A stretch of DNA of 41,410 nt from assembly GCA_030840445.1 (NCBI GenBank), contig JAVEEN010000390.1, forward strand, positions 1 through 41,410. The letters are read 5' to 3'. Position 1 is the stretch's first letter; every line of letters starts with the position of its first letter. Below the pieces are notes generated by a model. The model saw nothing but the letters and a program-made list of their open reading frames with translations. It was not told where the DNA came from and searched no databases. The translations under genes were made by a program, and so were the position numbers. The stretch comes from Pseudonocardiales bacterium (GTDB lineage: Bacteria > Actinomycetota > Actinomycetes > Mycobacteriales > Jatrophihabitantaceae). This document shows positions 7,050 to 16,464 of the stretch, piece after piece.

Positions 7050-8825
7050 GTGCCTAGATATCGCCGCTGGACCGCAGGCATTGCAGCTTTGACCGCATTC
7101 GGACTCCTGGTCACCGCGTGTACCGGGAAATCGTCCTCGTCATCAGCCACTCCGCACGCCGGTGGCACCCTCACCTTGGGCGGTGTGGGAGACATCGACT
7201 TCATGGATCCCACAGCTGGTTACAACACCGATACGCACACCGAGGAGCGAGCCTGGACCCGGCAGCTGTTCAGCTACCCGGCCAGCAAGGACGCCAAGAC
7301 GGTGAGCACCCCGGTTGGTGATGTGGCCAGCGAGGTTCCGACCGAGGCCAACGGAGGAATCACCGACGGCGGCAACACCTACACCATTCACCTCCGTGGC
7401 GATGTGATGTGGAACTCATCACCGGCGCGGGCCGTAACGGCGGCGGACTTCGTACGCAGCTTCAAGCGGATGTGCAATCCGGTGGCCCCCGTCGGCGCGA
7501 CGAGCTACTTCACCACCACCATCAAGGGCATGGCTGCGTATTGCCGGGCCGAATCCAAGATCCCCGGCACCGCCACCGCAATGGCCAACTACATCAACGG
7601 CAATGAGATAGCGGGAGTTTCTGCGCCCGATGCCAAGACCATCGTCTTTCATCTCACGCATTCCACCAGCGACTTCCTGGACATCATCGCCGAGCCGTTC
7701 GCGTCCGCCGTGCCGGTCGAGTACCTGAAGTACGTCCCGAACAGCCCGGAATTCGATGCTCATCTGCTGTCCGATGGTCCTTACCAGATCAGCAAGTACA
7801 CACCGGGGACCCAGATCGTCTTGGACCGCAACCCTGCGTGGAAGGCCAGCAGCGACCCGATCCGCAAGGCCTACGTCGACAAGATCATCATCAATCAGGG
7901 ACAGACCCCGCAGGCGGTTCAGCAACAGATTCAGGCCGGCACCACGGACATGGGCTGGGACGTCGTCGTCCCGACCCCTGATATACCCGGGTTGACCGGA
8001 GATCCGAACCTGTCCGTCAATTCCAGCGGTGCGGTGAGCTACGCGGTGTTCAATCAGCAAAGTCCCAACCAGAACGCGGCCATGAAGAACCCGAAGGTGC
8101 GGCAGGCGCTGGAATATGCAATCGACAAGACGGCGATCGCCCAGGCCCTCGGCGGCAGCAAGATCGCGACGCCCGCGAGCCAGATTCTCACGCCGATCGA
8201 CATCGGCTACAAGCCGTTCAGTACCTACCCGACGCCGGGGGACAAGGGAGACCCACAGAAGGCCAAGCAGTTGCTGGCCGCCGCCGGTTATCCCAATGGC
8301 CTCACGCTGAAGGTCCTGTTCCCGAATACATCACAGAGCCCGAAGATCGCCGAGCTGATGCAGGCCGACCTCGAGGCCGCGGGCGTGAAGGTGCAGCTGA
8401 TCTCCGCTACCCAGACTGACTTCACGGTTCGCTACATCTCGGATCCGGTAAGTGGACAGCGTGGCCTGTGGGATATCGCGCTGCTGTACTGGGTGCCGGA
8501 CTGGTTCGGTATCAACGGCCGGTCGGTTCTCCAGCCGATGACGGACGGGACCAACTACGGCCCCAACTCGGTCGATTACGGTGACTACAACAGCCCCATC
8601 ACAAACGGACTCGTCCAGCAGGCACTGGCCCTGCCGAGCTCCCAAGCCGACAAGGTCGCTGAGCTGTGGCATCAGGTATCGGTGCAGACCATGGCGGACG
8701 CGGCGCTGATACCGCTGGCGACCGTAGACGTTCCGTTGTACACGTCCTCGCGTCTGATGAACGCCGTCTACCTTCCGATCAACGAAAACTTCGACATCAC
8801 CAATGTCTGGCTGAAGAACGGATGA
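7050..8825 (+). CDS. ABC transporter solute-binding lipoprotein, peptide/nickel (SBP_bac_5) family
   Basis: 591 residues. The N-terminus has a basic stretch (MPRYRRW), a hydrophobic core and the lipobox VTAC with the lipidated Cys at about residue 24, followed by a Ser-rich linker. The mature part is a cluster C binding protein: early VTAADFVRSFKRM and IHLRGDVMWN, central KNPKVRQALEYAIDK, then QKAKQLLAAAGYP, all SBP_bac_5 landmarks. The GTG at 7050 has AGGAGAGG upstream and gives a proper signal peptide; in-frame codons back to 6897 are rejected. It is the first gene of an operon with two ATPases and two permeases. Likely ligands are oligopeptides or related amides; this family also binds sugars and opines, so specificity is open. 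Confidence 0.93.
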   Translation: MPRYRRWTAGIAALTAFGLLVTACTGKSSSSSATPHAGGTLTLGGVGDIDFMDPTAGYNTDTHTEERAWTRQLFSYPASKDAKTVSTPVGDVASEVPTEANGGITDGGNTYTIHLRGDVMWNSSPARAVTAADFVRSFKRMCNPVAPVGATSYFTTTIKGMAAYCRAESKIPGTATAMANYINGNEIAGVSAPDAKTIVFHLTHSTSDFLDIIAEPFASAVPVEYLKYVPNSPEFDAHLLSDGPYQISKYTPGTQIVLDRNPAWKASSDPIRKAYVDKIIINQGQTPQAVQQQIQAGTTDMGWDVVVPTPDIPGLTGDPNLSVNSSGAVSYAVFNQQSPNQNAAMKNPKVRQALEYAIDKTAIAQALGGSKIATPASQILTPIDIGYKPFSTYPTPGDKGDPQKAKQLLAAAGYPNGLTLKVLFPNTSQSPKIAELMQADLEAAGVKVQLISATQTDFTVRYISDPVSGQRGLWDIALLYWVPDWFGINGRSVLQPMTDGTNYGPNSVDYGDYNSPITNGLVQQALALPSSQADKVAELWHQVSVQTMADAALIPLATVDVPLYTSSRLMNAVYLPINENFDITNVWLKNG

Positions 8826-8868
8826 TCTCAGTAGTGTCGGCGATGGCCGCAGAGACAGGAGCTGGTGG

Positions 8869-9942
8869 GTGTCGCTGCTCGAAGTAGAGGATCTGCAGGT
8901 CTCCTTCTCGACTCCGGACGGGATCTTGCGCGCGGTGCGGGGGATGAGCTTCTCGGTCGAACAGGGCGAGACCCTCGGAATCGTCGGTGAGTCGGGATCG
9001 GGCAAGAGCGTGTCGACGCAGACGATCGTAGGCCTGACCGAGGGAGCGCGGGTCTCCGGTCAGGCTCGGTTCGAGGGTCGAGATCTGCTCACCATGGGCG
9101 ATCGGGATCTGCGGCGGATCCGTGGGGCCGAGATCGGCATGATCTTTCAGGATCCGCTCTCCAGCCTGCACCCGCACTACCGGGTGGGTTGGCAGATCGT
9201 GGAGATGATCCGAGCTCACGAGGCGGTCTCGAAGAAGCAGGCCAGCCTGCGAGCGATCGAATTGCTCGGCCTGGTCGGGATTCCGGCTCCGGAGAGCCGG
9301 GTGCATGACTATCCGCATCAATTCTCCGGTGGGATGCGACAACGGGCCATGATCGCCATGGCGCTGGCGCTCAATCCCAAACTCTTGATTGCCGACGAAC
9401 CGACGACCGCTCTCGACGTAACCGTTCAAGCGCAGATCATCACGTTGATCAAGCGGCTGCAACAGGAGTTCGGCACGGCGGTGATCATGATTACCCATGA
9501 CCTCGGCGTCATTGCCGACATAGCAGACCGGGTGGTGGTCATGTACGCCGGCAAGCCGATGGAATACGCAGACAAGCGGACGTTGTACCACCAACCGCAT
9601 CATCCGTACACCGAGGGACTGATCGGTTCACTGCCCCAAACGGGTGGTCGCGGTCGCCCGCTGAAATCCATTCCCGGTCTGCCGCCCAGCATGGTGCAGG
9701 TACCCCGGGGTTGCGCGTTCCATCCCCGGTGTGGCTACGTTATGGATCGTTGCCTGGATGCCGAACCGCCGATCCGAGGAGTGAACGGTGGCATCGACCA
9801 CCGTTCAGCGTGCTGGCTGCCACCTGAGGCAGTGGGTCGGAGGACGGATGATTCGGCGCTCGCTGAGCAGAGCGCTCGACGCCACGGCGGCGATGCTGTG
9901 ATCGAGCCGGCTTCGGCCGCGCAAGAATCGACTTCAGCATGA
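8869..9942 (+). CDS. peptide-type ABC transporter ATPase (DppD/OppD-like)
   Basis: 357-residue ATP-binding subunit. Walker A GESGSGKS (40-47), Q-loop FQDPLSSLHP (about 93-102), signature FSGGMRQR (152-159), Walker B LLIADEP (172-178) and switch His 210 are all intact. The C-terminal oligopeptide-transporter extension has the Cys motif GCAFHPRCGYVMDRC. An unusually long polar tail of about 50 residues follows. The GTG at 8869 has AGGAG upstream. The gene starts 43 bp after the binding protein and overlaps the next ATPase by ATGA. It forms a heterodimer with that protein to drive the two permeases. Confidence 0.94.
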   Translation: MSLLEVEDLQVSFSTPDGILRAVRGMSFSVEQGETLGIVGESGSGKSVSTQTIVGLTEGARVSGQARFEGRDLLTMGDRDLRRIRGAEIGMIFQDPLSSLHPHYRVGWQIVEMIRAHEAVSKKQASLRAIELLGLVGIPAPESRVHDYPHQFSGGMRQRAMIAMALALNPKLLIADEPTTALDVTVQAQIITLIKRLQQEFGTAVIMITHDLGVIADIADRVVVMYAGKPMEYADKRTLYHQPHHPYTEGLIGSLPQTGGRGRPLKSIPGLPPSMVQVPRGCAFHPRCGYVMDRCLDAEPPIRGVNGGIDHRSACWLPPEAVGRRTDDSALAEQSARRHGGDAVIEPASAAQESTSA

Positions 9943-11006
9943 CCCGGCAAGTGGCACGCGAGCCTGCCTCACAAGTTGCGGCCGAACCCTTGCTGCAGTT
10001 GACCGACGTCGTCAAGCACTTTCCGCTTCGCTCAAGCGGATTGCTCGCAGGCAAGCGGGAGTATCTGCGTGCCGTCGACGGCGTCAGCCTGGAGGTACGC
10101 CGGGGTGAGACGCTGGGCCTGGTCGGTGAGACGGGGTGCGGCAAATCAACCCTTGCTCGTTGCATCACGCGGTTGTACGAGCTGACCTCTGGCACGGTGT
10201 CTTTCGGCAACGCCGACATATCCCGGCTATCTGCGCGGCGGTTGCGCCCGTACCGCCGCAAGCTGCAGATGGTGTTCCAAGACCCGTACGGCTCGCTCAA
10301 CCCACGACGCCGGGTCGGCTCCATTATTGCGGACCCGTTCGCCGCCAACGGCTTGGCCAAAGGGGCAGAACGCAAGCGCAAGGTGCAGGAGCTGATGGAA
10401 CTCGTCGGCCTCAATCCAGAACACTACAACCGCTTTCCAGCGGAGTTCTCCGGCGGACAACGACAACGGATCGGGCTCGCGCGGGCGCTGGCCCTTCGCC
10501 CTGAGGTGGTGGTGTGCGATGAACCGGTTTCGGCCCTCGATGTCTCCATCCAGGCCCAGATCATCAACCTGCTCGCCGAACTTCAGCACAAACTCGGGCT
10601 GACGTACATCTTCATCGCACACGATCTGTCGGTCGTCCGGCACGCCAGCGACCGGATAGCGGTGATGTATCTCGGGCGGATCGTCGAGATTGCCGACACC
10701 GAGGACTTGTTCATACGGCCCCGCCATCCCTATACGAAGGCGCTGCTGTCCGCCGCCCCCACACCGGACCCCGACCTGGTCAACGATGCCGAGCGGATAG
10801 TCCTCACCGGTGAGGTCCCGTCGCCGGTCCGGCCGCCCTCGGGCTGCCGGTTCCATCCCCGCTGTCCCCGCGCGCAGAGCCGTTGCCAGGTCGAGGACCC
10901 GGTGCTGGACAGCAAGAACATCGACGAGAGTGATCGCGCCGTTGCCTGCCACTTCCCGCTCGCCGACGGGGAATCGATGCTGCCCGAGCTGAAGGAGCCG
11001 TCGTGA
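9939..11006 (+). CDS. peptide-type ABC transporter ATPase (DppF/OppF-like)
   Basis: 355-residue partner ATPase. Walker A GETGCGKST (63-71), Q-loop MVFQDPYGSLNPR, signature SGGQRQR (171-177), Walker B VVVCDEP (190-196) and the switch His in FIAHDLSV (about 228). The OppF-type SxLxxGKREYLRAVDGVSL start and the C-terminal GCRFHPRCPRAQSRC motif assign it to the F-type half. The start codon overlaps the previous stop by 4 bp and its own stop overlaps the permease GTG, showing translational coupling. Confidence 0.94.
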   Translation: MTRQVAREPASQVAAEPLLQLTDVVKHFPLRSSGLLAGKREYLRAVDGVSLEVRRGETLGLVGETGCGKSTLARCITRLYELTSGTVSFGNADISRLSARRLRPYRRKLQMVFQDPYGSLNPRRRVGSIIADPFAANGLAKGAERKRKVQELMELVGLNPEHYNRFPAEFSGGQRQRIGLARALALRPEVVVCDEPVSALDVSIQAQIINLLAELQHKLGLTYIFIAHDLSVVRHASDRIAVMYLGRIVEIADTEDLFIRPRHPYTKALLSAAPTPDPDLVNDAERIVLTGEVPSPVRPPSGCRFHPRCPRAQSRCQVEDPVLDSKNIDESDRAVACHFPLADGESMLPELKEPS

Positions 11007-11968
11007 CTCTTACGCCACCGGCGACGGTCGAGGCGGCCGCCGTGAGGGTCGAGCCGGCCGCCGCCGACACGATAGAAGGTCGGAGCCCATGGCAGCTGGC
11101 GTTCGTCCGGCTGCGCCATGACCGGGTGGCCGTCGGATCCTCGGCTGTCATCTGCATCATCGTCTTGCTGGCTGTCTTTGCACCGGTAGTCGCCCACCTC
11201 CTCGGACACGGACCCAATCAGCAATTCCGAACAACGGGATTGAGCGCCGAGGGCATTCCCGTCGGGCCGGGCTCGACGTTTCTGTTCGGAACCGATGATC
11301 TGGGACGCGATGTTCTGGTGCGGGTCCTCTATGGCGCCCGGATATCGTTGTTGGTCGGGGTAGTAGCGTCCGGGCTCGCGGTCGTGCTCGGCGTGATCAT
11401 CGGGCTCGCGGCGGGATACTTCAGCGGAGCGGTCGACACGGTGCTGTCCAGATTCATGGACGTGGTCCTGTCATTGCCCTACCTGATCTTCGCAATTGCG
11501 CTCGTTTCATTGCTCGGCCCGAGCCTGATGGTTTCGGTTGCGGTGATCGCCTTCTTCTCCTGGGCCTCGGTGGGACGGATCGTTCGGGGCCAGGTGCTGT
11601 CGATAAAGGAAAAGGAATTCGTGGAAGCAGCGCGTTCTGTCGGCGCGGGCCATCTGCGGATCATGTTCGTCGACATCCTGCCCAACGTGCTGGCACCGAC
11701 AATCGTCTACGCCACGATGTTGATCCCGCTGTCGATCGTTTTCGAATCGACCTTGTCTTTCCTGGGGATCGGGGTGCTACCGCCGACGGCGACCTGGGGA
11801 AACATGTTGTCCGAGTCGATTGCCTACTACCGGGTTGCCTGGTGGTTTGTCGCCTTCCCCGGCCTGGCGCTGCTGATCACGACGATGGCATTCAACCTAC
11901 TGGGGGACTGCGTGCGCGATGCGTTCGATCCCAGGGGCAACCGCTTGTTCGTCGCGGTAGAAGACTGA
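11003..11968 (+). CDS. peptide-type ABC transporter permease (DppC/OppC-like)
   Basis: 321-residue inner-membrane subunit. A long cytoplasmic N-terminus (residues 1-45) precedes the first TM helix (SSAVICIIVLLAVFAPVV), then the FGTDDLGRDVLVRVLYGARISL segment diagnostic of OppC/DppC permeases. The EAA loop is EFVEAARSVGAGHLRIMFVDILPN, the contact with the ATPases. Five or six TM helices in total. In this operon the permeases follow the ATPases, and C precedes B, unlike the common A-B-C-D-F order. Confidence 0.93.
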   Translation: MTLTPPATVEAAAVRVEPAAADTIEGRSPWQLAFVRLRHDRVAVGSSAVICIIVLLAVFAPVVAHLLGHGPNQQFRTTGLSAEGIPVGPGSTFLFGTDDLGRDVLVRVLYGARISLLVGVVASGLAVVLGVIIGLAAGYFSGAVDTVLSRFMDVVLSLPYLIFAIALVSLLGPSLMVSVAVIAFFSWASVGRIVRGQVLSIKEKEFVEAARSVGAGHLRIMFVDILPNVLAPTIVYATMLIPLSIVFESTLSFLGIGVLPPTATWGNMLSESIAYYRVAWWFVAFPGLALLITTMAFNLLGDCVRDAFDPRGNRLFVAVED

Positions 11969-11987
11969 CGACGGAGAAGGGCCTGAC

Positions 11988-12947
11988 ATGTTGCGTTTTC
12001 TGGTGCGCCGAATCCTCTTCGGCGTGGTCGTGCTGTGGCTGGTTGCCACAGCCGTGTTCGCTATGTACTTCATCGCGCCCCACGATGTGGCCCGAACCTT
12101 GGCCGGACGCCAAGCCAGCGCGGAAACGGTTGCGGCCATCCGTCACAACCTCGGGCTCGACCGGCCGCTCCTGGTCCAGTACGGCAGTTTTCTCTGGAAG
12201 GCCCTGCACGGCAACCTCGGCTACTCGTACACCAATTCGCAGCCGGTGACGACGCTGATCGGCCAAGGTTTGCCCGTGACGGCCTCGCTGGTTGCCGGCG
12301 GTGCGATCCTGTGGTTGGTGATCGGAGTAAGCACCGGCGTGCTGGCCTCGACACATCCGCGCTCGGTGATGGATCGCAGTGCCACTGCTTTCTCGCTCTT
12401 CTTCTACTCGATGCCGACCTTCCTGCTGGGCGAGGTGCTGCTGCTGGTGTTGTTCTTCCGGCTTCACCTGTCGGGTATCGATTGGTTTCCCGGTGCCGGA
12501 TACGTGGCGTTGACCGAGAACCCAATGGAGTGGGCAAGGCATCTGCTGCTTCCGTGGCTCACCATCGCTCTGGTCACCGCGGCAACCTACGTCCGCCTGA
12601 CTCGGGGATCGATGTTGGACGTGCTCGGTGAGGACTACATTCGCACGGCCCGCGCCAAGGGACTGAGTCGGCGCCGGGTGATCTATCGCCACGGACTGCG
12701 GGCGGCCTTGACACCGGTGGTAACCCAATTCGGAATCGATGTCGGTACGCTGCTCGGCGGGGCGATCGTGACGGAGAACGTCTTCGGGTTGCCCGGACTT
12801 GGCGAGCTCGTCATGACGGCACTGTCTAAACAGGACCTCCCGACGATCATCGGCCTCGTCCTGCTCGCGTCGGCATTCGTGGTAGTCGCGAACCTGGTCG
12901 TGGACATCCTGTACTCGGTCCTCGACGCGAGGGTTCGGCTGTCCTGA
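11988..12947 (+). CDS. peptide-type ABC transporter permease (DppB/OppB-like)
   Basis: 319-residue membrane subunit that pairs with the DppC-like protein. It opens with the B-type helix (FLVRRILFGVVVLWLVATAVFAMYF), followed by the periplasmic LGLDRPLLVQYGSFLWKALHGNLGYSY motif. The EAA loop is DYIRTARAKGLSRRRVIYRHGLRAALTP. The GGAG/GAAGGG ribosome binding site lies just before the ATG at 11988, 19 bp after the C-type permease. It is the last transporter gene; an 85-bp gap separates it from the SDR gene and shows no convincing terminator, so the enzyme genes are probably co-transcribed. Confidence 0.93.
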   Translation: MLRFLVRRILFGVVVLWLVATAVFAMYFIAPHDVARTLAGRQASAETVAAIRHNLGLDRPLLVQYGSFLWKALHGNLGYSYTNSQPVTTLIGQGLPVTASLVAGGAILWLVIGVSTGVLASTHPRSVMDRSATAFSLFFYSMPTFLLGEVLLLVLFFRLHLSGIDWFPGAGYVALTENPMEWARHLLLPWLTIALVTAATYVRLTRGSMLDVLGEDYIRTARAKGLSRRRVIYRHGLRAALTPVVTQFGIDVGTLLGGAIVTENVFGLPGLGELVMTALSKQDLPTIIGLVLLASAFVVVANLVVDILYSVLDARVRLS

Positions 12948-13032
12948 GCTGTCTGATTTCGATTGACCCGACCGACGCCTGCTGCGTCGAGTCGCAACAC
13001 AGAGCACGACAACGAAGAGGGGTTTGAGCTGT

Positions 13033-13794
13033 ATGGATCTGAAATTAGCTGGCTCGAGAGCACTGGTCACCGGGGGCACCAGGGGCATCGGCCGTGCCAT
13101 CGTGGAGACCTTGCTCGCTGAGGGAGCGGCGGTATCGTTCTGCGCGCGTGACGCGGCGGCGGTCCTGGAAGCCGAACGTGAACTGTCCGATGGCGGCGGC
13201 AAGGTCATGGGCGCCAGTGTGGATGTGTCCGACGGGGCGGCGCTGGCGGCCTGGGTCGAGGAATCGGCGGCTCGGCTCGGCGGGATCGACATCGTGGTGG
13301 CAAATGTCAGCGCCATGTCGACTCCGGACATCGAGGAGAACTGGACGAAGTGCTTCGAGATCGACCTGATGGGCTCGGTACGCTTGGTCAATGCTGCGCT
13401 GCCCTATCTGGAGGACAGCACCGCCGGTTCGATTGTCACAGTGTCGAGCGTGTCCGGCCGGGAGATCGACTTCTTCGAGGGTCCGTACGGAGCGATCAAG
13501 GCAGCACTGGTCCATTACACCCAGGGAATTGCTCATCGCCTCGCGCCCAAGGGGATAAGGGCGAATACTGTCTCACCCGGCAACACGCTGTTCGACGGCG
13601 GCAGCTGGGCCAGCACGAGGCAGAACCAACCGGACATGTTCGCGGCTACCCTGGCGCTCATTCCGATGGGACGGATGGGCACCGCACAAGAGATGGCGTC
13701 CGCTGTCGCGTTCCTGGCCAGCCCGGTATCGAGTTTCACCAGCGGAACGAACCTGGTCGTTGACGGAGCGCTGACGCGCGGCGTGCAACTGTGA
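13033..13794 (+). CDS. SDR family oxidoreductase
   Basis: 253-residue classical short-chain dehydrogenase. The cofactor motif TGGTRGIG is at 13-20, NVSA corresponds to the NAG motif near 91-94, and the catalytic set is Ser139, Tyr152 and Lys156 (YGAIK). The Arg at 39 in FCARD, after the second beta strand, hints at NADP(H). The ATG at 13033 is preceded by AAGAGGGG; a TTG at 13024 is an alternative. It overlaps the ThDP alpha-subunit gene by GTGA. Placed directly before a 2-oxo-acid decarboxylase, it may reduce the aldehyde product to an alcohol, as SDR sulfoacetaldehyde reductases do. That role is inference from context. Confidence 0.92.
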   Translation: MDLKLAGSRALVTGGTRGIGRAIVETLLAEGAAVSFCARDAAAVLEAERELSDGGGKVMGASVDVSDGAALAAWVEESAARLGGIDIVVANVSAMSTPDIEENWTKCFEIDLMGSVRLVNAALPYLEDSTAGSIVTVSSVSGREIDFFEGPYGAIKAALVHYTQGIAHRLAPKGIRANTVSPGNTLFDGGSWASTRQNQPDMFAATLALIPMGRMGTAQEMASAVAFLASPVSSFTSGTNLVVDGALTRGVQL

Positions 13795-14360
13795 GTACCG
13801 ACGCGCCAGTCGCGGTGCGTGCCGTCGACTCGCAGGCCGACCTCCTCGAACGCCGCAGCCAGGCAGTAATCGATGGTGTCGAGTCAATCGATCCGGACTT
13901 CGTTCTGCATCTGGCGAGCAGCACGCTCAAGATTGTGCTCGACCACTTCATAGCCGGCGACGGCGTGCGAGCGGGCCGGCAGGTTTTTGCAATGCCTCGC
14001 GAAGAGGAAGGGGTAGCCATCGCTTCCGGCCTCGAACTTGCCGGTTCACGGTCCGTTCTGATCTTTCAGGACAACGGCATAGGTAACCTGCTCACCGCGC
14101 TGCTGACGCTTCCCCAGCCCTATCACCTGCCGTTGTTCGGTGTCGTCACCCGACGTGGTGGCCTGGGTGAGTACAACTCGATGATCCACACGGTCAGCGA
14201 GCGAACCGAGGCGCTGCTCGACGCTGCTGGTGTCAGGTGGTTCCAGCTGGACGCACGCACGCCGGTCGATCGCTGGGCGGTGGAGATCAAGCGGGCGTGG
14301 GATTTCTCGCGCGCGACGCACAGGCCGATATTCGTCCTGGTGAACCTTATGGGAGGGTGA
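13791..14360 (+). CDS. ThDP-dependent decarboxylase alpha subunit, sulfopyruvate/phosphonopyruvate decarboxylase type
   Basis: 189 residues carrying only the pyrimidine-binding (PYR) half of a ThDP enzyme. The acidic motif REEEGVAIASG (70-80) contains the Glu that activates the cofactor. FQDNGIGN (92-99) and a GVVTRRGGLGEYN loop resemble ComD and the N-terminal half of phosphonopyruvate decarboxylase. The size matches split ComD subunits. The cofactor-diphosphate half is the next gene, which begins 6 bp downstream, so the two form an alpha-beta enzyme. It probably decarboxylates a 2-oxo acid with a polar side chain to an aldehyde. Whether the substrate is sulfopyruvate, phosphonopyruvate or another oxo acid is not readable. 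Confidence 0.86.
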   Translation: MSTDAPVAVRAVDSQADLLERRSQAVIDGVESIDPDFVLHLASSTLKIVLDHFIAGDGVRAGRQVFAMPREEEGVAIASGLELAGSRSVLIFQDNGIGNLLTALLTLPQPYHLPLFGVVTRRGGLGEYNSMIHTVSERTEALLDAAGVRWFQLDARTPVDRWAVEIKRAWDFSRATHRPIFVLVNLMGG

Positions 14361-14365
14361 GCGCG

Positions 14366-14968
14366 ATGGCTATTGAACGTGCAGACGTGTTGCGGCAGCT
14401 TGATGCCGGCTTCACCGATTCGCCGGTCGTGTTGAGCCTCGGCGGTACGGCACGGGAAATGCTCGCCGTGGCTGGTCGAAAGGGAAACCACCTGATCAGC
14501 CTGGACGCGATGGGCCAGACGATCTCGCTGACCTTGGGCTTGGCTCTCGGCCTGCAGGAGACTCGTCCGGACGAGAAGGTCGTCGTCGTCGATGGTGACG
14601 GGTCATTGATCATGGGCCTGTCCGTCGTGAGTACCGCGGGACACCTCAAGCCGAAGAACCTCGTGGTATTCGTGCTGGACAACGGTGTGTATCTGGCCAC
14701 CGGTGGTCAGCCGACCGCTTCTGCCGACATCGACATGGTTGCCGTGGCCAAAGCTTGCGGCTGGCGCGATGCAAGAGATGTCCGGACGTCCGAGGAGTTG
14801 GCGGATGCTGTCTCGTGGGCCGCGTCGGCACCGGGGCCGGTCCTGATCCGGGTGTACATCGGCACGAAGCAACTACAGACCAATTACTTTCTCGAGGATC
14901 CAGCCGTCCTGGCCGAGGACTTTCGTCGCTGGCTTCGATCCACGCAGCCCTCGGTGTCAGTCGGCTGA
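14366..14968 (+). CDS. ThDP-dependent decarboxylase beta subunit, sulfopyruvate/phosphonopyruvate decarboxylase type
   Basis: 200 residues forming the diphosphate-binding (PP) half. The ThDP/Mg motif is present: GDG at 77-79 and Asn106 in VFVLDNGVY, a 30-residue span as expected. Gly-rich DAMGQTISLTLGLALG precedes it, as in ComE and phosphonopyruvate decarboxylases. The ATG at 14366 has GGGAGG upstream; a GTG at 14357 is too close to that site. It works only with the alpha subunit encoded next to it. The C-terminal YFLEDPAVLAEDFRRWL is an extension also seen in ComE-like proteins. Confidence 0.87.
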   Translation: MAIERADVLRQLDAGFTDSPVVLSLGGTAREMLAVAGRKGNHLISLDAMGQTISLTLGLALGLQETRPDEKVVVVDGDGSLIMGLSVVSTAGHLKPKNLVVFVLDNGVYLATGGQPTASADIDMVAVAKACGWRDARDVRTSEELADAVSWAASAPGPVLIRVYIGTKQLQTNYFLEDPAVLAEDFRRWLRSTQPSVSVG

Positions 14969-14997
14969 CCCGTCCGGCGTAGTTAGAGGAGAGACAT

Positions 14998-16455
14998 ATG
15001 CGGATCTCGGTCATTGCATCCTTCGATGAGCACGACGCAGACGTCACGGTGCTGCCGGTGCTGCGGGCGGCGGAGTTACCGCCGGTCACCCGGGCGACCG
15101 GTGCCGCACTCGGACTCGACCTCGGCAGCATTGCGCAACGGTTCGAACTCGACAAACCAGGCGAGCACTGTTGGATTCCCGACAATGGCGCACACCGGGG
15201 CGGTGATGTGCTGCTGGTGCAGGTGAGCGAGCCGGCAGACGGTAGCGTCACCGCCGACTCCCTGCGCCAGGCCGCGACCCGGGCGGCCAGAGCCATTCGC
15301 CGTCCCAGGGTCAACTGCGCGCTCACCGCGGTGGGCCTCGCCAGCGGGGACGCTGCCGGCATCGTCACCGATGCGTTCGTACTGGGTGGCTACAATTTCG
15401 ACCGTTACAAGACCGCCGCGTCCGGCCGTCATCCCGCGATCGAGGAGCTCTTCCTCAGCGGCGTCAACGAATCCGACGTGGAGATCGCTCGGATCATCGC
15501 CGAGGCTACGAACTTCTCGCGGGACCTGACCAACCTTCCGGCGGGAGACCTGACCCCGCATGGCCTTGCTGATACTGCCCGTGACCAGGCCGAGGTGCAC
15601 GGTTTCTCCTTCCGGCTGCTGGACAACGACCAGCTGTTGGCCGGAGGGTTCGGGGGATTGGTCGCGGTAGGGGCGGGCAGCGTGAACCCACCCGTCCTCA
15701 TCGAGCTCGCCACCGGCGACCCTGGGGCCGGCGACCACACCGCGCTCGTGGGTAAGGGCATTACGTTCGACACCGGTGGTCTCGACCTCAAACGCCTGGA
15801 TGCGATGAGCACGATGAAGTGCGACATGGCCGGAGCCGCGAGCATCCTGGCTGTGATGACAGCCCTCCGTCGGCTCGGCTGCCCGGCCAACGTGCGGGCC
15901 TACCTTGCCTGCGCCGAGAACATGCCGAGCGGCAGCGCCGTTCGTCCCGGAGATATCCTCACCCATCGCAACGGCACCACGAGTGAGATGATCAGCCCGG
16001 ACGCCGAAGGCCGTCTCGTACTTGCCGATGCCCTGGCATTGGCGGCCGAAAGCGCACCGGCGCGCATGATCGACATCGCAACCCTGACCGGATCAACCGC
16101 GCTGGGTACCGATCTGTGGGCCGTGATGGGAACCGACCGCACCCTCGCTGCGCAGCTGGTCGCCGCCGGTCAGCAGTGTGGCGAACCAGGCTGGGAGCTG
16201 CCCTTGTGGTCCAACTATCGCAAGGCCATCGAGTCCGAGGTCGCTGACGTCAAGAATCTACAAACCGGTTTGGTCGCGGACTTCGGAGCGATTCTCGGCG
16301 GCCTGTACCTGCGAGAGTTCGTCGGGGAAATACCTTGGGTGCACATGGATATCGGTTCCTCGGCGTTCCGGCATCAGCCCGACGAGATGTGGGCCGCCGG
16401 CGCAACTGGAAACCCGACCCGAACCCTCATCCGTTACCTGGTCGACCATGCCTGA
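14998..16455 (+). CDS. M17 (leucyl aminopeptidase) family metallopeptidase
   Basis: 485 residues with the two-metal M17 catalytic domain at the C-terminus. Metal and catalytic residues are in place: K253 and D258 in VGKGITFDTGG, K265, D276 in KCDMAGA, and D335, E337 and R339 in SPDAEGRL. The canonical NTDAEGRL is altered to SPDAEGRL, and DMGGAA to DMAGAA, so it is a divergent member. These enzymes release N-terminal amino acids from peptides in the cytoplasm, usually as hexamers; some act on special dipeptides or amides. GAGGAGAG precedes the ATG. As the last gene of the transporter operon it probably hydrolyses the imported peptide-like substrate. Confidence 0.92.
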   Translation: MRISVIASFDEHDADVTVLPVLRAAELPPVTRATGAALGLDLGSIAQRFELDKPGEHCWIPDNGAHRGGDVLLVQVSEPADGSVTADSLRQAATRAARAIRRPRVNCALTAVGLASGDAAGIVTDAFVLGGYNFDRYKTAASGRHPAIEELFLSGVNESDVEIARIIAEATNFSRDLTNLPAGDLTPHGLADTARDQAEVHGFSFRLLDNDQLLAGGFGGLVAVGAGSVNPPVLIELATGDPGAGDHTALVGKGITFDTGGLDLKRLDAMSTMKCDMAGAASILAVMTALRRLGCPANVRAYLACAENMPSGSAVRPGDILTHRNGTTSEMISPDAEGRLVLADALALAAESAPARMIDIATLTGSTALGTDLWAVMGTDRTLAAQLVAAGQQCGEPGWELPLWSNYRKAIESEVADVKNLQTGLVADFGAILGGLYLREFVGEIPWVHMDIGSSAFRHQPDEMWAAGATGNPTRTLIRYLVDHA

Positions 16456-16464
16456 TAGCTGCGG

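Noticed and set aside
11892-13391. 499-codon open frame on the minus strand over the two permease-enzyme genes
   Set aside because: Composition rich in Gln, Arg and His, no domain, and antisense to well-supported genes; a high-GC shadow frame.
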